NCBI GenBank assembly: GCA_016743235.1
Contig: VRZD01000009.1
Location: 1-64,000, forward strand
Source of the DNA: Pantanalinema sp. GBBB05
GTDB taxonomy: Bacteria; Cyanobacteriota; Cyanobacteriia; Leptolyngbyales; Leptolyngbyaceae
DNA length: 64,000 bases
Reading direction: 5' to 3'
Positions within the stretch are counted from its first letter, which is position 1. The number at the start of each line of letters is the position of its first letter. Positions 17,747-26,876 of this stretch are shown here, one piece after another. The position numbers and the translations under genes are program-made. The notes beneath the pieces were generated by a model. That model searched no databases, was not told the origin of the DNA, and worked only from the letters and a program-made list of their open reading frames with translations.

Positions 17747-19225
17747 ATGATCAAACCTCTACGAATTCTGATTGCCGCTATCCTGGCCTGTTTTGCCTGT
17801 TTGGTGATTGCTCCCAAAGCTTGGGCATTCTGCGGGTTTTATGTGGCGAAAGCCGATGCCAAGTTATATAACCAGGCGTCTCAGGTTGCCCTAGCTCGGA
17901 ATGGCAATAAAACAATTCTGACGATGGCGAATGATTACCAGGGAGAAGTGAAAGACTTCGCGATCGTCGTGCCTGTGCCCGTGGTGCTGAAACAAGAACA
18001 GGTCCGGATTGCCAATCCTAAAGTAATTGAGCGGTTGGATGCCTTCAGTGCCCCTCGGTTAGTGGAATACTTCGATCCCGATCCTTGCCCTCCCCCTTAT
18101 GAAGAAGGAATGCTTTACGATCGGGCGGCACAAGCACCTGCGGCAGTTCCTGCTCCTGCGTCTAAGGTCAGCAATGAGGCGTTAGGAGTAACGATCGAAG
18201 AACAATTTACGGTCGGAGAGTATGACATCCTGATCCTGAGTGCGAAGGAATCCGATGGGTTAGAAACCTGGCTGGTGCAGAACGGTTACAAAATTCCCCA
18301 AGGGGCGAGAAATCTGCTGAAGCCCTACATTCGGCAGAAGCTCAAATTCTTTGTCGCCAAGGTGAATTTAGCAGAGTTTGATAAAGCGGGGTTCCAAAAC
18401 CTACGACCGATTCAAATTAGCTATGAATCACCCCGGTTCATGTTGCCGATCCGGTTGGGGATGGTGAATGCTCAGAATGCTCAGGATTTACTGGTCTATG
18501 TGTTGTCTGCGAATGGGCAAGCCGAAGTCACTAACTACCGCACGGTGAAAGTGCCGACCGATGCCGAAATTCCGGTGTTCGTTAAAGATACCTTCAGTTA
18601 TTTCTATAAAGATATGTTCCAGACGGCCTATGCCCAGGAAGGCAAAAATGTGGCGTTTCTGGAATATTTCTGGAATATGGCCAATTGCGATCCTTGCTCT
18701 GCCGATCCCCTCAATCCTGAAGAACTGCGGGAAGCTGGCGTGTTCTGGCTAGACTATCCCCAACCACGCGGAGCAGTCCCTGCCAACCCATTTCCAGTCG
18801 CGGCGCCCCCAACCCCTGTGCCCGACCCCGCTCCCGGCGCCCCCTCGGTCAGTCGTCCGGCTCCGATGCCGATCGCGCCCCCCCGACCCCCTTTCCCTGT
18901 CTCATCTAATGTCTACATTACGCGGCTGCATGTTCGGTATACCCGCGACAAGTTTCCCGAGGATCTAACTTTCCAGGAAACCAACAATCAAGCGTCGTTC
19001 CAGGGACGTTATATTTTGCGGCATGCGTTTACGGGTAAAGCCGAGTGTCCTGCCGGACGAGACTATGTGCGATCGCTGCCCCGACGCTTTGAGCAAGAAG
19101 CCCAAACATTAGCGCGACTCACAGGTTGGAACATTCAGGATATTCGTCGCAAATTACCTCGTGTCCCAGTGGCGAGTTCTTGGTGGGAACAGCTGGTGGG
19201 TGCGGTTAGCCGCTTTTGGTCATAG
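17747..19225 (+). CDS. DUF2330 secreted protein, copy 1
   Basis: 492-residue exported protein of the DUF2330 family. A clear signal peptide (LRILIAAILACFACLVIAPKA, cleavage after AWA) is followed at once by FCGFYVAKAD, where a Cys and aromatic residues open the mature chain. The core contains TMANDYQGEVKDFAIVVPVP, SAPRLVEYFDPDPC, EYDILILSAKESDGLETWL and FLEYFWNMANCDPCSADPL. A Pro-rich linker (about residues 345-390) precedes the C-terminal part. Function is unknown. It overlaps no gene and sits 16 bp behind the RnfD-like gene, so co-transcription is likely. Confidence 0.9.
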   Translation: MIKPLRILIAAILACFACLVIAPKAWAFCGFYVAKADAKLYNQASQVALARNGNKTILTMANDYQGEVKDFAIVVPVPVVLKQEQVRIANPKVIERLDAFSAPRLVEYFDPDPCPPPYEEGMLYDRAAQAPAAVPAPASKVSNEALGVTIEEQFTVGEYDILILSAKESDGLETWLVQNGYKIPQGARNLLKPYIRQKLKFFVAKVNLAEFDKAGFQNLRPIQISYESPRFMLPIRLGMVNAQNAQDLLVYVLSANGQAEVTNYRTVKVPTDAEIPVFVKDTFSYFYKDMFQTAYAQEGKNVAFLEYFWNMANCDPCSADPLNPEELREAGVFWLDYPQPRGAVPANPFPVAAPPTPVPDPAPGAPSVSRPAPMPIAPPRPPFPVSSNVYITRLHVRYTRDKFPEDLTFQETNNQASFQGRYILRHAFTGKAECPAGRDYVRSLPRRFEQEAQTLARLTGWNIQDIRRKLPRVPVASSWWEQLVGAVSRFWS

Positions 19226-19270
19226 TTGCGATCGTGGGAAACCATTAAACCGCATCAATCCTTACAGTTG

Positions 19271-19290
19271 GGGGAGATGACGATCTCCCC
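19271..19290 (+). terminator. Tetraloop hairpin between DUF2330 genes
   Basis: GGGGAGAT-GACG-ATCTCCCC, an 8-bp perfect stem with a 4-base loop. No T-run follows, so it is more likely an mRNA stability or processing element between the two DUF2330 genes than a terminator. Confidence 0.5.
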
Positions 19291-19338
19291 TGATGCCTGA
19301 CCGTTCTCCTGTTCAAGCTGTAATCTTCATTCACGCGT

Positions 19339-20691
19339 ATGAAACTACTCCGGATTCTGATTGCCCTGGTGATAACGTGTTTCGCCTGTCTGATTCTGGC
19401 TCCCAAAGCTTGGGCATTTTGCGGGTTTTATGTGGCGAAAGCCGATACCAAACTGTATAACCAGGCGTCTCAAGTGGCGATCGCTCGCAATGGCAATAAA
19501 ACGGTGTTGACCATGGCAAACGATTACCAGGGAGAAGTAGAGGATTTCGCGATCGTGGTGCCGGTTCCTGTGGTTCTACAAAAAGAACAGGTGCAGGTAG
19601 GCGATCCAAATGTCATGGCCCATTTAGATGCATTCAGTGCCCCAAGGTTAGTCGAGTATTTCGATCCCAATCCTTGTGAGCCTGGCTATGATTTTCAGTC
19701 GCCAAGAGCAGCACCAGGTAGAACAGGAGGGGCAGGCAGCCGAAATCAATCCCTGGAAAGGCGGGATTTGGGAGTCACGATCGAAGCCAAATTTACGGTG
19801 GGGGAATATGACATTCTGATTCTGAGTGCGAAGGAATCGGGAGGGCTGGAAACCTGGCTAAATCAAAATGGTTACAAGATTCCCAAAGGCGCGAAGGACT
19901 TATTGCGACCGTATATTCGGCAGAACATGAAGTTTTTCGTCGCCAAGGTGAACTTGGGTGAGTTGGCGAAATCGGGGTATCAAAACCTGCGCCCCTTGCA
20001 AATGACCTATGAATCGCCCCGCTTTATGTTGCCAATTCGCTTAGGGATGGTGAATGCTCAGAACGAACAGGATTTAGTGGTTTATGTGCTAACTCCAACT
20101 GGGCAAGCCGAAGTGACTAACTACCGCACGGTAAAAGTGCCGTCGGATGCCGAAATTCCGGTGTTTGTCAAAACCGAGTTTAGCGACTTCTACAAATCCA
20201 TGTTCCAAACGTCCTATGTGCGGGAAGGCAAGAATGTCGCCTTTTTGGAATATTTCTGGAATATGGGCAACTGTGATCCCTGTGCGGCGGATCCGCTCAG
20301 TCCCACTGAACTGAAAGCGGCTGGGGTGTTTTGGTTAGATAATCCCGATCTGACTACAGGCTTTCCAGGACGATCGCCCGGTGGCAGGCGGTTTCGTCCC
20401 TCTACAAACGTTTACATTACTCGGTTGCATGTCCGCTACACACGCCGAACCTTTCCCGAAGACTTGATGTTTCAGGAAACCAGCAACCAACAACCGTTCC
20501 AGGGTCGCTATGTCTTACGCCATTCCTTCAGTGGAACTATGACCTGTCCGAGGGCACGTGAGTATCAGCGATCGCTCCCCCGCCGCTTTGAACAGGAAGC
20601 CCAGACGTTAGCTCGACTCACAGGCTGGAACATCCAGGAAATTCGTGACAAACTGCCCAAAGTCAAGCTGTCTTTATTCTGGTGGCAATAA
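19339..20691 (+). CDS. DUF2330 secreted protein, copy 2
   Basis: 450-residue paralogue of the preceding gene, closely similar along its length from the signal peptide and FCGFYVAKADTKLYNQASQV onward. It keeps the paired Cys of GNCDPCAADPL and the C-terminal RLTGWNIQEIRDKLPKV. The two copies differ mainly in the linkers: copy 1 has a longer Pro-rich stretch, copy 2 a short Arg/Gly-rich one (FPGRSPGGRRFRPS). This is a tandem duplication, old enough for the linkers to have diverged. Function unknown. Confidence 0.9.
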   Translation: MKLLRILIALVITCFACLILAPKAWAFCGFYVAKADTKLYNQASQVAIARNGNKTVLTMANDYQGEVEDFAIVVPVPVVLQKEQVQVGDPNVMAHLDAFSAPRLVEYFDPNPCEPGYDFQSPRAAPGRTGGAGSRNQSLERRDLGVTIEAKFTVGEYDILILSAKESGGLETWLNQNGYKIPKGAKDLLRPYIRQNMKFFVAKVNLGELAKSGYQNLRPLQMTYESPRFMLPIRLGMVNAQNEQDLVVYVLTPTGQAEVTNYRTVKVPSDAEIPVFVKTEFSDFYKSMFQTSYVREGKNVAFLEYFWNMGNCDPCAADPLSPTELKAAGVFWLDNPDLTTGFPGRSPGGRRFRPSTNVYITRLHVRYTRRTFPEDLMFQETSNQQPFQGRYVLRHSFSGTMTCPRAREYQRSLPRRFEQEAQTLARLTGWNIQEIRDKLPKVKLSLFWWQ

Positions 20692-20842
20692 GTCATAGAT
20701 AGTGCGTTCTAGAATACTCACCCTGATGGCTCAATCACTCCCGTTTACGACTTATTGCGGACTGTCTAGTTCGGAAAACCCTGCTCAAGTCTGACAGATC
20801 CCTGACCAAAGCATCCCTTATCCTAGAGAAAGGACTGAGGAC

Positions 20843-22063
20843 ATGATTATGCAGTCAGGTTGGCGGGTTGGATCATTATTTGGAATTCCGCTATTTCTTG
20901 ATCTTTCCTGGTTTATCTTTCTAGTGCTGATTGCACTACCGATCGGATCAGGCAAGGAACAAGAGTGGGGCGCGACAACAGCATATGCCACTGGATTTCT
21001 CATGGCGTTTTTGCTGTTAATGTCAGTGTTGTTGCATGAGCTGGGCCATAGCCTAGTCGCCAAATCACAGGGTCTTAAGGTGAACTCGATTACCCTGTTT
21101 TTATTTGGCGGGATTGCTTCGATCGACCAGGAATCAAAAACCCCCGGACAAGCGTTTCAAGTGGCGATCGCAGGACCGGCTGTCAGCCTACTGTTATTTG
21201 GTGGTGTCAGTCTGCTGGCATTCTTCTTACCAGAAACAATCAGTCCAGCCGCTAACTACCTCACCACTCACCTGGCGCGGATGAATCTGTTGTTAGCTCT
21301 GTTCAACATGTTGCCAGGCTTGCCATTGGATGGGGGACAAGTTCTCAAAGCCATTGTTTGGAAGGCTACAGGCAGTCGGTTGAAAGGAGTGCACTGGGCA
21401 GCTCAGGCTGGAAAAACCTTAGGCTGGTTAGCGATCATTCTCGGTTTAACGGTCTTGTTACCCTACGGTGGCATCTGGTTTGCTTTACTGGGTTGGTTCG
21501 TGTTGCAAAATGCCAGTTCTTACGATCGCATCACGACCATTCAAGAGGCATTACTAGCACTCAAAGCCAACGATGCCATGACCCGAGAGTTCCGAGTGGT
21601 GGATGCAGATATGACATTGCGCCGCTTTGCCGATGATTATCTATTGGAAGCAAACCGCCCCACAGTGTACTTTGCGGCTTCGGATGGTCGTTATCGCGGT
21701 ATGGTGATGACCGACGAAATGCGATTTATCGAGCGGAGTGAGTGGGACTACCAACCGCTGCATAAAATTATTCAACCCCTAACAGCCATTCCTACCGTTG
21801 AAGAAGCAACTCCGCTAGTCGATGTGATTCAAAAGATGGAATCACAAGAATTACGCTCGTTATCCGTGCTATCCCCCGCCGGAGCAGTATCTGGGGTCAT
21901 CGATCGAGGCGATGTTGTGCGGGCGTTGGCATCTAAGCTGAATATGCTAGTACCAGATGTCGTGATTAAGCAAATTAAAGATAGTGGCAGCTACCCGCAA
22001 GGCTTTAACTTAGGCGCGATCGCCCAAGCCGCTGCCGAGTCTCTCCCAGCATCACGACGCTAA
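20843..22063 (+). CDS. Site-2 protease (M50) with CBS domains
   Basis: Intramembrane zinc metalloprotease of the M50/Rip1-like type, 406 residues. HELGHSLVAK is the HExxH zinc motif in the second membrane segment; NMLPGLPLDGGQVLK supplies the third ligand. Five to six TM segments occupy about residues 10-215; the rest is a CBS-domain pair, expected to bind adenine nucleotides. Such proteases cut membrane-anchored regulators, but the substrate is unknown. GAGGACATG places the start at 20843 or the ATG two codons on. Its last 12 bases overlap the convergent lipoate ligase gene. Confidence 0.93.
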   Translation: MIMQSGWRVGSLFGIPLFLDLSWFIFLVLIALPIGSGKEQEWGATTAYATGFLMAFLLLMSVLLHELGHSLVAKSQGLKVNSITLFLFGGIASIDQESKTPGQAFQVAIAGPAVSLLLFGGVSLLAFFLPETISPAANYLTTHLARMNLLLALFNMLPGLPLDGGQVLKAIVWKATGSRLKGVHWAAQAGKTLGWLAIILGLTVLLPYGGIWFALLGWFVLQNASSYDRITTIQEALLALKANDAMTREFRVVDADMTLRRFADDYLLEANRPTVYFAASDGRYRGMVMTDEMRFIERSEWDYQPLHKIIQPLTAIPTVEEATPLVDVIQKMESQELRSLSVLSPAGAVSGVIDRGDVVRALASKLNMLVPDVVIKQIKDSGSYPQGFNLGAIAQAAAESLPASRR

Positions 22064-22792
22064 TTGGATCGCTAAGGCATTAACCACCTGCCATTCTGAC
22101 TCGGATAAAGGCTGTTCTTGGAAGTCAGCCGCAAAGCAAGATTGGGCAGCTTGTAGCAAGGCTGTGATCGCCTTAACCATCAAATCTTCACCCAGCCAAG
22201 GTAATGATAGTTGGGGCAATTCCGGTTCAACGTTAAAGACCTGACGGAATAACACTGGATCTGGGGCGAGGCGCATCGAACCATGTTGCAAGACTGTCGA
22301 ACCGCGACGCAGTTGGGCACTTCCAATCAATTTTCTGCCCTCCGCCACTACTAAATCAGCTGTGGTAGCTGTACCAAAGCAATTGGGATTATGGATATAG
22401 CCGCGTCCTGCCTGACCGTAATGCAAGTCTACGCCGAGCGATCGCCAGCCTTGAATCAAAAACTCACAAATCTGTTGGTATGCCTGCATGCGTTTGCCCG
22501 GTAGACCAGACATAATCACGGCATAAGTTAGATCGCCCTGATGTAAAACGGCTCGCCCTCCTGTCGGTCGCCGGACGAGATCGATCGCCTGCCCTTGCCA
22601 GGTTAAATCTTGCCAGTGGTCTGACCACTGTCGTTGATGGTAGCCCAAGGAAATGGCGGCAGGTTCCCAGGTATAAAACCGCAGGATGGGTGGCTGCTTA
22701 CCTTGCAGATGCTGCTCAAATAGCCAGGTATCCAGCGCCATCTGCAATTTTCCCGATGCCACTAAGGGCGGAATATAGCGCCAGATCTGCAT
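22052..22792 (-). CDS. Lipoate/octanoyl transferase family protein
   Basis: 246-residue biotin/lipoate A/B protein ligase family member, of the LplA/LipM type. RRPTGGRAVLHQGDLTYAV matches the conserved substrate-binding loop, and NCFGTATTADLV followed by GRKLIGSAQLRR carries the conserved Cys and Lys of octanoyltransferases. It would attach octanoyl or lipoyl groups to the E2 and GcvH proteins. Whether it is a ligase or a LipM-type transferase cannot be decided here; the missing second ligase domain favours transferase. 25 bp downstream of the YbjN gene on the same strand. Confidence 0.85.
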   Translation of the reverse strand: MQIWRYIPPLVASGKLQMALDTWLFEQHLQGKQPPILRFYTWEPAAISLGYHQRQWSDHWQDLTWQGQAIDLVRRPTGGRAVLHQGDLTYAVIMSGLPGKRMQAYQQICEFLIQGWRSLGVDLHYGQAGRGYIHNPNCFGTATTADLVVAEGRKLIGSAQLRRGSTVLQHGSMRLAPDPVLFRQVFNVEPELPQLSLPWLGEDLMVKAITALLQAAQSCFAADFQEQPLSESEWQVVNALAIQLAS

Positions 22793-22817
22793 ACCAAATT
22801 ATTTTTAACGGCTCAGG

Positions 22818-23300
22818 CTATGCTCCAAATTGGCTTTGTAGGGGTTCATCATTGTCGTCTGCCAGGGTCGCGACGATCGTGATGGCGCGGGAAATTTCGC
22901 CCGGAGATAGCTCGGCTAGGATCCGACTGAATACGACCACGACCTGATTTTCCATAATGCCAAACCGGGCTTCCAAGGTATCTGCCCAGTTCATTTCTAG
23001 CAATCGGCGCATTAAACCGGGTTCATCTTTAGCAGGCAATTTCAACACGGTTGACCAAACCGTTAAGGTGTCGTCACTGGTCAAGCCGGTAAGTTGCACA
23101 AAAACTTCAACCGTTCCATAGCAAAACTTCCAGATATGCCCACCTTCGCTTTGCGTCACCATCGCTGTATCGTTGCTATCCAGGCTATCGATGACTGTCT
23201 CAATCACCTCGATCGGATTGGTGGCGGTAGCAGCTTCCGTTAAGCCATTCATCATGTCCGAGGATGAAGCAGTTCCCAGATCAGGTTGCGCGATCGTCAT
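22818..23300 (-). CDS. YbjN domain-containing protein
   Basis: 160-residue protein of the YbjN / type III chaperone-like fold common in cyanobacteria. Typical parts are EVIETVIDSLDSNDTAMV, GTVEVFVQLTGLTSDDTLTVWSTVLKLP and LLEMNWADTLEARFGIMENQVVVVFSR, then an amphipathic helix (LSPGEISRAITIVATLAD). It probably works in protein-protein contacts; the exact role is unknown. Leads the lipoate/octanoyl transferase gene. Confidence 0.85.
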   Translation of the reverse strand: MTIAQPDLGTASSSDMMNGLTEAATATNPIEVIETVIDSLDSNDTAMVTQSEGGHIWKFCYGTVEVFVQLTGLTSDDTLTVWSTVLKLPAKDEPGLMRRLLEMNWADTLEARFGIMENQVVVVFSRILAELSPGEISRAITIVATLADDNDEPLQSQFGA

Positions 23301-23460
23301 AACAGTTCCGTCTCTGATAGCGTTCTGAGTCTACGTTATCGCTAATTCCGGCAATGGCAACCGAGAATCGAGATTTTCTTCATGTTCAGAGTCAGGATAG
23401 GGGAAGCAAGCAGAGCTGACCTAAACTTCCCTATCCTCCCCTCTGCCCTAGCCCCTGACC

Positions 23461-24381
23461 TTATGCCGGTGCCTTACTGGGTGACTTCTTTTGTTGCCCC
23501 GGCTGCCGATTCAACCCCGACAAAAACATCGGCACAAACTTCTCCATAAATGCCTGCGGATCACGGTTCCAGGCACGTTGAGCCACTTCAATCCGGGTCA
23601 TTTGCAGGTCAGGAGCCAGCAGCGTTTGAGGAAGCCGCTCCATTAAGTATTGCGTCCGTTCCCACAGAGGCATGGTATTGGCAATATCGAGCAGCTTACT
23701 CACTCGTCGCAGTTCAGCCCCCAGTGTGATGTCCATACCCGATTCAAAGGCGGCTTGCTCGATCGCGGCATAGCGTTGCTTCGCTAGTTCCACCTTCTGG
23801 CGATGTTCTGGGCTTTTAGCTGCCAACTGTCCGAGCCAACGATTCCCCCACCGGACATGCGCCGCTTCTTCGGGAAAAATCCGTTCGATCGTTTCCCGAA
23901 TCCGCACGTTTTCCTCAGTTTGCGGGGCTTGCTTCAGGGCATAGATATGACCCGAGAAGTACTCGCAACCCCGTTTCTCGGTGACATTAATAGCCGCCAG
24001 CGTTGAAATTAGAAAATCATCTAGGTCAGTAGCCGGATCATGGGATTCGCCATCCAGTAACCGCTCAAATTCTTCGATATATAACGTTCCTGGAGGTGTG
24101 CCGACTTTTTGTCCTAAGTCTACCAACAGATCGGTAAGCCACATAGCATGACGGGCTTCATCCGCAATATGGCGAGACAAATCTCGAATCAGTTCCGCCG
24201 GTTCCCCATTCAATAACTCGATCAAATCCGTCAAATCTTTGCAACTGCGCTGTTCACTGAAGCGATAGCGATTTAGGGTAATCAGGTGAATTTCACGATC
24301 GCGCACTACCTGACTCATCACCTCACGCGCACCTAGAGCACCTAGAGAGTTTTGCAGCTTGCGAGGATAAGCTACTGTCAT
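23461..24381 (-). CDS. Ferritin-like domain protein
   Basis: 306-residue mostly helical protein with ferritin-like di-iron motifs: RHIADEARHAMWLTDLL (ExxH) and IFPEEAAHVRWGNRWL (ExxH), with an additional Glu in the first helix of each pair. The C-terminal 50 residues are Pro/Lys-rich. Related cyanobacterial proteins are annotated only as ferritin-like; an oxidoreductase or iron-binding function fits but is not shown. It lies behind glnA on the same strand with its own gap of about 316 bp. Confidence 0.8.
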   Translation of the reverse strand: MTVAYPRKLQNSLGALGAREVMSQVVRDREIHLITLNRYRFSEQRSCKDLTDLIELLNGEPAELIRDLSRHIADEARHAMWLTDLLVDLGQKVGTPPGTLYIEEFERLLDGESHDPATDLDDFLISTLAAINVTEKRGCEYFSGHIYALKQAPQTEENVRIRETIERIFPEEAAHVRWGNRWLGQLAAKSPEHRQKVELAKQRYAAIEQAAFESGMDITLGAELRRVSKLLDIANTMPLWERTQYLMERLPQTLLAPDLQMTRIEVAQRAWNRDPQAFMEKFVPMFLSGLNRQPGQQKKSPSKAPA

Positions 24382-24640
24382 GACGTTAATATTGCTTTTT
24401 GTAAAGAACTGCTCTCATCCTAGCGTAGTTTTTCAGCCGCGATCGCGTTAGTCACTCTACTAAAAGGATGAGTTTCAAACTATTAATAAAATCAGTGAAA
24501 AATCCCATTTAGTAGGGCAAAACTGCTACTAAAAAGTCCATTTTTTGCCTTGTGAATACAATATTCAATCTACAGTTATCGAGCATGATTGATTATGAGG
24601 AATGGATAACGTGATATTGAGTTTTTGGGTGAAAAAGTAA

Positions 24641-24674
24641 AATAGCCACCCGACCCAGCGATCGAATGGCTATT
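24641..24674 (-). terminator. Intrinsic terminator of glnA
   Basis: Read on the minus strand, AATAGCCA and TGGCTATT (24667-24674 and 24641-24648) form an 8-bp stem with an 18-base GC-rich loop, followed by TTTTACTTTTT. It lies just past the glnA stop. The rest of the 316-base gap 24382-24697 is AT-rich and would hold the promoter of the ferritin-like gene. Confidence 0.7.
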
Positions 24675-24697
24675 GAATCTAACTAAGCTGTTAGGAA

Positions 24698-26116
24698 TTA
24701 GACATCATAGTAGAGTGCGAATTCGTAGGGGTGAGGACGAATGCTCATCGGGATGACTTCGCGATCGAGTTTGTAGCTGATCCAGCTTTCGATGAAGTCT
24801 TCAGTGAACACGCCACCAGCGGTGAGGAATTCGTGATCCTTCTCCAGGTTCTTCAGCGCATCCATCAAAGAGCCAGGAGTAGAGGGCACTTTCGCCAGTT
24901 CTTCCGGCGTCAGTTCGTAGATGTCCACATCCAGCGGCTCACCCGGATCAATTTCGTTCTTGATGCCATCGATCCCCGCACAGAGCATCGCTGCAAACGC
25001 CAGGTAGGGGTTACAGGAGGGGTCAGGACAACGGAACTCTAACCGCTTCGCCTTAGGATTGCTACCGGTCAACGGAATTCGCACCGATGCTGAACGGTTA
25101 CCTTGCGAGTAAGCCAGGTTAACCGGAGCTTCAAACCCTGGTACCAAGCGCTTGTAGGAGTTGGTCGAGGGGTTGGTGAAGGCCAGCAAGGAAGGAGCGT
25201 GCTTCAGCAGACCACCAATGTAGTGCAGCGCCATTTTGCTCAGGTTGGCATAGCCATCGCCAAAGAAGGTAGGTTGTCCTTCCTTCCAAATTGACTGGTG
25301 GCAGTGCATCCCGGTACCGTTATCGCCAAAGATTGGCTTCGGCATGAAGGTGACGGTTTTGCCATATTTATAGGCAACGTTCTTGATGCAATATTTGTAG
25401 GTCATCAAGTAGTCGGCGGCGGTGATCAGTTCCGCAAACCGGAAACCGAGTTCACACTGACCGCCCGTGGCGACTTCATGGTGGTGCTTCTCGATCGGAA
25501 CGCCGCACTTCGCCATCGTCAGCAGCATTTCTGTCCGCATGTCTTGGAAGGTGTCGGTCGGCGCTACCGGGAAATAGCCCTCTTTGTTGCGCGGTTTATT
25601 GCCCAGGTTACCACCTTCTTCGGTGCGACCAGAGTTCCAGACCCCTTCCTTACTATCTACATAGTAGTAGCCAGAGTTTTGGGTTTGGTCGTACCGGACA
25701 TCGTCAAAGATGAAAAATTCTGCTTCCGGTCCGAAAAAGGCAGTATCACCCAAGCCAGTCGCTCTAAGGTAGTCAACCGCTTTTTGGGCGATCGAGCGCG
25801 GGTCACGGCTGTAGGGCTGACCAGTCCGGGGTTCTTGAATGCTGCAAATCAGGCTGAGGGTCGGCTCTGCCATGAAGGGATCGATCCATGCCGTGTTGGG
25901 ATCGGGCACCATTGCCATATCCGACTCGTTGATCGATTTCCAACCGCGAATGCTGGAACCATCAAAAGGCACGCCATCCGTGAAACTGCTTTCATCAATC
26001 TGGTCGTGAAACAGCGTCAGGTGCTGCCAGATACCGGGGGTGTCGATGAATTTCAGATCAATCATCTGAATGTTGTCGCGCTTAATCCATTCCAGGATTT
26101 CCTGCGGGGTTGTCAT
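24698..26116 (-). CDS. glnA: Glutamine synthetase type I
   Basis: Central ammonium-assimilating enzyme: glutamate + NH3 + ATP gives glutamine; dodecamer in the cytoplasm. 472 residues, the standard GSI length. Visible motifs are [21 protein letters not shown], the GS signature [16 protein letters not shown], and [21 protein letters not shown]. The adenylylation-loop region reads [12 protein letters not shown]; cyanobacterial GSI is controlled by the inactivating factors IF7/IF17 instead of adenylylation. AAGGAG lies 8 bases before the ATG. An NtcA box and -10 sit 322-363 bp upstream (see separate entry), so nitrogen control is expected. Confidence 0.98.
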   Translation of the reverse strand: MTTPQEILEWIKRDNIQMIDLKFIDTPGIWQHLTLFHDQIDESSFTDGVPFDGSSIRGWKSINESDMAMVPDPNTAWIDPFMAEPTLSLICSIQEPRTGQPYSRDPRSIAQKAVDYLRATGLGDTAFFGPEAEFFIFDDVRYDQTQNSGYYYVDSKEGVWNSGRTEEGGNLGNKPRNKEGYFPVAPTDTFQDMRTEMLLTMAKCGVPIEKHHHEVATGGQCELGFRFAELITAADYLMTYKYCIKNVAYKYGKTVTFMPKPIFGDNGTGMHCHQSIWKEGQPTFFGDGYANLSKMALHYIGGLLKHAPSLLAFTNPSTNSYKRLVPGFEAPVNLAYSQGNRSASVRIPLTGSNPKAKRLEFRCPDPSCNPYLAFAAMLCAGIDGIKNEIDPGEPLDVDIYELTPEELAKVPSTPGSLMDALKNLEKDHEFLTAGGVFTEDFIESWISYKLDREVIPMSIRPHPYEFALYYDV

Positions 26117-26437
26117 GAATGACTCCTTACCTTATGTACTGTCTGAATGTCAGAAATAGAAGATAAACAGTTGAAACAATCTGGGAATGAGTGCCTCAAT
26201 GTTGTGGGTGCAAAAGAGTTCAGTTGCAGAGCGGGGGACTCAGGACTCAACTGCACAGATTTCGCTGACGTTGACGCTGACCTAAATATTCATCAACCCA
26301 ATTGCCCACCTTGCAGCGAGGACAAATCTACTCCAGTAAACTGCCACTTCACTTGAACCTGATCACCCGCGATCGGGGGGCAAATTTGCCAACCTAAAAC
26401 CGCTGTTTCTGGGTTAAAGTGCTACTGCATCTGAATC
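26117..26437 (-). other. Long glnA 5' leader
   Basis: If transcription starts about 7 bases after the TAGGAT -10, the glnA leader is about 315 nt. I looked for the cyanobacterial glutamine riboswitch (glnA RNA motif) and did not recognise its conserved loop. An open frame on the plus strand at 26147-26356 is not credible. The function of the long leader is unknown. Confidence 0.45.
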
Positions 26438-26479
26438 ATCCTAAAGACAGGTGTTCGTACAAATTGTATTTTTTGATAC
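26438..26479 (-). promoter_or_regulatory. NtcA-activated promoter of glnA
   Basis: GTA-N8-TAC palindrome at 26466-26479 (GTATTTTTTGATAC on the plus strand, extended to TTGTA...TACAA). On the minus strand, exactly 22 bases after TAC, follows TAGGAT (26443-26438), matching the TA-N3-T -10. GTA-N8-TAC-N22-TA-N3-T is the classical NtcA-activated class II promoter in cyanobacteria. Position upstream of glnA makes the assignment strong. Confidence 0.9.
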
Positions 26480-26876
26480 AAAATCTTTCTAGCCGCTCAG
26501 ACTTAAACTTTGATTAAGCATGACGACTGGGTTTCAGGATTTCGGGAATGTTATGGGATCAGTAAATCTCCTGGGAAAATCTCCTGGGCGACTGGCGCTA
26601 AGGACGCACGATTGGGCGATCGCATCATGGTAAACTGACGATCAATCAAAGCAGAAGGGTTTAACTTCTGAGGATTTGGTTTGAAGCAAAGGGACAGAGT
26701 TAGCCTGGTGTGGGTCAGCGTCGCGTGTTCGTTCAGTGTCCCTAGCAGGATTAAGCTGTAGTGCTGTCCAAACTCCTGTGTGAGTGTGGGATATCCGCTG
26801 TCAAGCAGGTCAACGCTAACCAGATCCATTTCTTTACATAAAACAAGATTATCGAGGAGATTGGGAGAAGACTTCA
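26480..26876 (+). other. apcF upstream region with 12-bp direct repeat
   Basis: About 400 bases from the NtcA box to the apcF start. It holds two copies of AAATCTCCTGGG (26564-26575 and 26577-26588, period 13) and a HIP1 site (GGCGATCGCA) near 26616. The promoter of apcF must be here, but I cannot place -35/-10 elements with confidence. AGGAG at about 26855 lies too far from the ATG to be its Shine-Dalgarno. Confidence 0.45.

Noticed and set aside
24731..26122. Several long antisense frames in glnA
   Set aside because: They mirror the conserved glnA codons and have no ribosome sites; shadows of a real gene.
26117..26437. Glutamine riboswitch in the glnA leader
   Set aside because: The conserved loop sequences of the glnA RNA motif as I recall them are not visible; only the long leader is supported.
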